Below are positions 22,586 to 25,313 of a stretch of 25,313 nt of DNA, piece after piece; the stretch's first letter is position 1; every line of letters starts with the position of its first letter. Made by a program: the position numbers and the translations under genes. This DNA is from a virus: IMG/VR virus record IMGVR_UViG_3300047444_000889, positions 1 through 25,313 of that record. One strand, 5' to 3'. The notes beneath the pieces are model-generated. The model was not told where the DNA came from. It worked only from the letters and a program-made list of their open reading frames with translations, and searched no databases.

Positions 22586-23097
22586 GCCCGACCTGGATTC
22601 GGTACGAGAACGATTCCGAGCTCCACAAGTGGACGATGGAAGCCGGTCTCCCGGACCCGTGGAACAAACTCCTTGACGCTCTTGCTGCGTTGCCTGTTGA
22701 CGAGATCACTGGAATTCCTGGTCTTCGGTGCGATCTTGCCCGTCGCGGTGCTGGTTGCCACGTTATGTTCCCTGGTGGTGTCCTCGCTCCTCACCTCGAT
22801 TATGCAATCCATCCATCCGGCCTAGAGCGTCGAGCGAACCTGATCCTGTTCCTCCAAGACGGCAATCCCTCAGATGGCGGCACCCTTGACCTCTGCGACC
22901 CGTTCGGTAAGCCGCTCAAGAGCTTCGCAGGCAAAGAGAACACCGCAGTCATCTTCGAATGCTCCGACCTCTCTTATCACGGAGTCTCCCGATTAACGAA
23001 AACCGCCGCATCCCGAGTGACAGCCGCCTCATACTATCTGGCGAGCCCGAGGACCGGGGCAGTTCGCCGGAGGGCGACCTTCTTACCAACTCGGTAA
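22480..23097 (+). CDS. 2-oxoglutarate/Fe(II)-dependent oxygenase
   Basis: 205 residues from GTG 22480. The double-stranded beta-helix signature is visible: the iron ligands H105 and D107 in LAPHLDYAIHP, the distal H167 in LSYHGVSRL, and R179 in KTAASRVTAASYYLA, placed to bind 2-oxoglutarate. Between them run LILFLQDGNPSDGGTLDL and NTAVIFECS, as in prolyl hydroxylase-type (2OG-FeII_Oxy) enzymes. They hydroxylate protein side chains, nucleobases or small molecules using O2. The target is unknown. No ATG exists before the "HxD" motif that would spare conserved sequence, so the GTG start is accepted although it overlaps the glycosyltransferase-like gene by 106 bases. Confidence 0.82.
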   Translation: MEIGSFTEPFNHWYLWDALDIGLVRDAVASVPGVLSPTWIRYENDSELHKWTMEAGLPDPWNKLLDALAALPVDEITGIPGLRCDLARRGAGCHVMFPGGVLAPHLDYAIHPSGLERRANLILFLQDGNPSDGGTLDLCDPFGKPLKSFAGKENTAVIFECSDLSYHGVSRLTKTAASRVTAASYYLASPRTGAVRRRATFLPTR

Positions 23098-23204
23098 TCC
23101 GCGAGCTCATCAATCTGTGGGGCGAAGTCTTCATCCGCATCGACAACGACACCATCGAGATCATCAACCCTGCACAGGTGAAACTTGAGCGAGTGGTCAA
23201 GTAA
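22959..23204 (+). CDS. Small unknown protein (start uncertain)
   Basis: 81 residues if ATG 22959 is used, in which case the first 139 bases overlap the oxygenase gene in another frame. The N-terminal part is Arg/Ser/Pro-rich, as expected of an overlapping frame. The C-terminal ~37 residues (SVIRELINLWGEVFIRIDN, IEIINPAQVKLERVV) look like a real short domain and continue beyond the oxygenase stop. No ATG, GTG or TTG with a clear ribosome site lies between, so the true start is uncertain; a start on a rarer codon is possible. Function unknown. It overlaps the next gene by 20 bases. Confidence 0.4.
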   Translation: MLRPLLSRSLPINENRRIPSDSRLILSGEPEDRGSSPEGDLLTNSVIRELINLWGEVFIRIDNDTIEIINPAQVKLERVVK

Positions 23205-23400
23205 ACTGCCAACCGTTCCTGGTTTCTACTTCGTGTGCTTCCTCGCGGGGCCGACGGTTTCGTACTCCGCGGTTGAGGTGGTCGAGGGATCGATCGGCGG
23301 GCCGTTATGGGCTCTCTTCCCTGGGACCGATAACGACGTGTGCTTGGATTCCCCGTTCGGCTCTTGGATCGGCCCTCTCGAAATCCCTCCGTTCAAATGA
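23185..23400 (+). CDS. Small unknown protein with GxY/GPLE pattern
   Basis: 71 residues from TTG 23185, with AGGTG (23176-23180) four bases upstream as a ribosome site. The sequence runs KLPTVPGFYFVCFLAGPTVSYS, VVEG, WALFPGTDNDVCLDS and WIGPLEIPP. "pGfYfV....gp....veVve......l...Gtd...........GPle.P" is a pattern of small phage proteins of unknown function that read "GWYWV...vvEV....GPi..P". It overlaps the stop of the preceding frame and the ATG of the next gene (ATGA). Confidence 0.52.
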   Translation: MSEWSSKLPTVPGFYFVCFLAGPTVSYSAVEVVEGSIGGPLWALFPGTDNDVCLDSPFGSWIGPLEIPPFK

Positions 23401-23888
23401 TCTACTGCCGTAACTGTGCGAACAAGACCGCGGAACGGATGCTGGGTGAGTCATACGCCCGCTGCCTGTACTGCGGATCGGACACGAATCTGATCGTCCC
23501 GGTCGTCGCCCCGGTGAAGTGGGAATCCCCCTTCGAGAAAAAGACAGACTACGTCGATGCTTGGGTCGGCTGGGGGGCGTTGGGGTACCTCGCGAGGAAC
23601 CTCGGCCGGCAGCACGAGACGGTTATCGCTGGCGGGATGCTGGAGCAGACCCCCGGCTGGAAACAACTCCTGGTCGAGCTTACGAAGTCAGTGGTGAAGA
23701 ACGGTTGGCTGCACTTAGAGACAGCCCGCCCGACCGTGGGGCCCCAGACTCACCTCGCCCAGGTCATCTCTCCCCTCGCATTGCAGAACGAATTCCGCAA
23801 CCTCGGTCTCTCGATTATCAACTGGTCCTTCACCGAGGACCGTCAAGCCTATTGGCTACAAAAGATGGATGAAGTGTTCACCGTATGA
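23397..23888 (+). CDS. Degenerate methyltransferase paralogue with zinc ribbon
   Basis: 163 residues from ATG 23397; an upstream in-frame start (23340) would lie in the preceding gene. N-terminus: zinc-ribbon Cys pairs (CRNC and CLYC), equivalent to those of the methyltransferase at 3109. C-terminus: ETVIAGGMLEQTPGWKQLLVELTKSVVKNGWLHLETARP aligns with the other protein's DALLCREVIEHVENWPEFLTELTRAVKPHGLLQVQTPMP. LAQVISPLALQNEFRNLGLSII aligns with LQIFAPGILEAEISKRGFQII. The segment with the SAM-binding motif (VGCADG) is missing, and the protein is about 60 residues shorter. It is therefore likely catalytically inactive, or it works as a partner of the intact enzyme. Confidence 0.62.
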   Translation: MIYCRNCANKTAERMLGESYARCLYCGSDTNLIVPVVAPVKWESPFEKKTDYVDAWVGWGALGYLARNLGRQHETVIAGGMLEQTPGWKQLLVELTKSVVKNGWLHLETARPTVGPQTHLAQVISPLALQNEFRNLGLSIINWSFTEDRQAYWLQKMDEVFTV

Positions 23889-24640
23889 AATGCCACGACG
23901 ACTACAACTGCCCGACCGAGCCGCATCACCCGATGTACATCGAGGGCGTGACGATCTGCGACGGGTACGCTGACTTCCTCCGCGTGACGATGCCCTACAT
24001 GTTGTCGGTCGTTGACCGGCTCATCGTAGGCACCTCGCCCCAGGACGAAGAGACGCGAGACCTCTGCCGCCAGCACCACGTTCAGTGTATCCTCTCGACC
24101 GAGCACCGGCGGAGGGGATTCAACAAGGGCCGGCTCATCGAACGGTGCCTCCAACACACCTCAGCCAACGGCTGGCGGCTCCATGTCGATTCGGACATCG
24201 TCCTTCCGCACCGGATGCGGCACTACCTAGTGTCCGCGGACCTGGACCCACAGGGCATCTACGGCGTGGACCGAGTGATGATTCACTCGCGAGCTCAATG
24301 GGAACGGTTCAAAGCATCCGATTACCTCCAACATCACCACCACTCGGTTGACCTGCCTCGCGGGTACTCAGTCGGCGGTCGCTGGGCAGCCCATCAATCC
24401 GGGTACGTACCAATCGGATTCTTCCAGCTCTGGAACTCCGCAGCGGACGAATGGCGGGGTTCCCGCATCCGCCGGTATCCCGAGTCGCACGGCAATGCCT
24501 GCCGCACGGATGTGCAATTCGGCCTCCAGTGGGATCGCCGGGATCGGCATCTGCTTCCCGAGATCGCGGTCGTGCACTTGGAGTCTGAAGCCGCGGGACT
24601 CGGAGTCAACTGGAATGGTCGCAAAACAAAACGCTTTTAA
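23885..24640 (+). CDS. Glycosyltransferase, GT-A fold
   Basis: 251 residues. The order of features fits GT2/GT-A enzymes: EGVTICDGYADFLRVTMPYML with the nucleotide-sugar binding first half, SVVDRLIVGTSPQDEETRDLCRQHHVQCILSTEH, FNKGRLIERCLQH, then the metal-binding motif RLHVDSDIVLPHR (D102, S103, D104). The C-terminal half includes SGYVPIGFFQLWNS and ends near IAVVHLESEA. "lvvgTs..DeeT.ela..." is the usual opening of such enzymes. Acceptor not evident. ATGA overlap links it to the methyltransferase paralogue. This is the third glycosyltransferase-like gene of the window. Confidence 0.78.
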   Translation: MKCHDDYNCPTEPHHPMYIEGVTICDGYADFLRVTMPYMLSVVDRLIVGTSPQDEETRDLCRQHHVQCILSTEHRRRGFNKGRLIERCLQHTSANGWRLHVDSDIVLPHRMRHYLVSADLDPQGIYGVDRVMIHSRAQWERFKASDYLQHHHHSVDLPRGYSVGGRWAAHQSGYVPIGFFQLWNSAADEWRGSRIRRYPESHGNACRTDVQFGLQWDRRDRHLLPEIAVVHLESEAAGLGVNWNGRKTKRF

Positions 24641-24644
24641 CATC

Positions 24645-24648
24645 GGAG
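24645..24648 (+). promoter_or_regulatory. Ribosome binding site for the peptidase-like gene
   Basis: GGAG lies ten bases before the GTG at 24659, in the 18-base gap after the glycosyltransferase gene. It supports the non-ATG start, which is also the one giving a complete signal peptide. Confidence 0.5.
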
Positions 24649-24658
24649 AGTACATCAA

Positions 24659-25313
24659 GTGAAGAAACTGTTTCTGCTTCTGGTCCTCGGGTTCGGCCTA
24701 GCCGTGCCCTCCGCGGAGGGTCAATTTCGACTTCCGCGTCCTTTGGCCCCTGTTCGACCGACACCCAGTTCGACGCCGCTCGATACTGAGATGGACTTCC
24801 TCGGCGGACCCGAGCACGACGGGCGGCACATCCGAGTCGATCTCCCCATGTCCGAGCACCTTCGCAACAAGGCCGGCACCGATCACAGCGGCCTGTGCGT
24901 CTTCGCCTCCCTCGACATGGACGCCCGATACCAAAACATCAAACCCCTGATCGGCATCCTCGACTATATGACGCAGTACCCAGGCGGCGGGTGGCCGAAG
25001 AAGGTGGACGCCGCGATCGCGGTCAAGGCGAACGGAATCCGCTACCAGCAATCGACGACCGCCGACGAGAAGCTCTTCGCCATGTTCCTGAAGACCGGCC
25101 GGCCGGTCTGCATGACGTACGGGTACTCGCCTCGATACAAGGATCGGAAGAATCCCTCAGGGCGAATCGATCACATGGTCCTCTGCGTCCACCTCGACGA
25201 GAAGTGGGGCGTAATCCTGGACAACAACTTCCCTGGCGATTACGAGTGGTGCTCCCGGCAAGAACTGTTCCGCCGCTGGGAACTTGGCGACCTTGGCGGT
25301 TGGCTAATTGGAC
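24659..25313 (+). CDS. Secreted cysteine-peptidase-like protein (3' end cut by window)
   Basis: GTG 24659 opens a frame that stays open to the window edge (218 codons seen). Residues 1-21 form a signal peptide (MKKLFLLLVLGFGLAVPSAEG), followed by a Pro-rich stretch (about 24-42). The mature part has features of papain/C39-like peptidases: GLCVFASLDMDARYQN (candidate nucleophile C80), then IDHMVLCVHLDEKWGVILDNNFP (candidate H172 and N189/N190), with spacing typical of the Cys-His-Asn order. It might cleave protein or peptidoglycan cross-links outside the cytoplasm, for lysis or infection. This is by motif pattern; the catalytic set is not proven. It could instead be an inactive homologue. Confidence 0.65.
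   Translation, partial: MKKLFLLLVLGFGLAVPSAEGQFRLPRPLAPVRPTPSSTPLDTEMDFLGGPEHDGRHIRVDLPMSEHLRNKAGTDHSGLCVFASLDMDARYQNIKPLIGILDYMTQYPGGGWPKKVDAAIAVKANGIRYQQSTTADEKLFAMFLKTGRPVCMTYGYSPRYKDRKNPSGRIDHMVLCVHLDEKWGVILDNNFPGDYEWCSRQELFRRWELGDLGGWLIG

Overview
The window is a stretch of a tailed double-stranded DNA phage or prophage (Caudoviricetes). Every gene I support lies on the + strand. Genes are packed end to end, mostly with TAATG, ATGA or GTGA start-stop overlaps. The DNA is GC-rich with strong G/C third-position bias, so long antisense open frames are everywhere. No integrase, repressor or bacterial flanking gene is visible, so lytic and prophage states cannot be told apart. The host is probably a GC-rich bacterium. 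A planctomycete is only my impression from composition and the style of the cysteine-rich and glycosyltransferase-like genes; no sequence here proves it.

Layout: (1) 1-154, an AT-rich leader just before the packaging genes. (2) 155-2284, putative small terminase, a small secreted protein and the large terminase. (3) 2284-6766, an accessory block: an HNH endonuclease, a 31-residue membrane peptide, a tRNA-Pro(CGG) squeezed between two genes, a 48-residue Cys/His protein, a zinc-ribbon methyltransferase, three structural or adhesin-like genes (one a cysteine-rich beta-helix), two small proteins, a membrane-anchored metallothionein-like protein and a second HNH endonuclease. (4) 6756-8780, the portal with a long Pro/His-rich tail. 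(5) 8777-12694, receptor-binding or fibre-type genes (a beta-rich phage protein, a glycine-rich fibre, a lectin-like domain, a 21-residue repeat protein) plus a glycosyltransferase-like gene. (6) 12764-15477, capsid module: prohead protease/scaffold, putative decoration protein, major capsid protein. (7) 15483-17325, connector-type genes and two tandem tail-tube paralogues. (8) 17322-19275, two tail-assembly-chaperone-position genes and a short tape measure protein. (9) 19275-21548, three tail proteins of unknown detail. (10) 21545-25313, an accessory block: glycosyltransferase-like protein, 2-oxoglutarate/Fe(II) oxygenase, two small proteins, a degenerate methyltransferase paralogue, a GT-A glycosyltransferase and a secreted cysteine-peptidase-like protein cut by the window edge.

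Together the packaging, capsid and tail modules describe a long-tailed, probably non-contractile (siphovirus-like) particle: two tube-like proteins, no recognised sheath, and a 431-residue tape measure. The most unusual parts are the adhesin genes placed between terminase, portal and capsid genes; the hydroxylase plus three glycosyltransferase-like genes, which could modify virion proteins, DNA or the host surface; the two related zinc-ribbon methyltransferase genes, one without its SAM site; and the metallothionein-like membrane protein.
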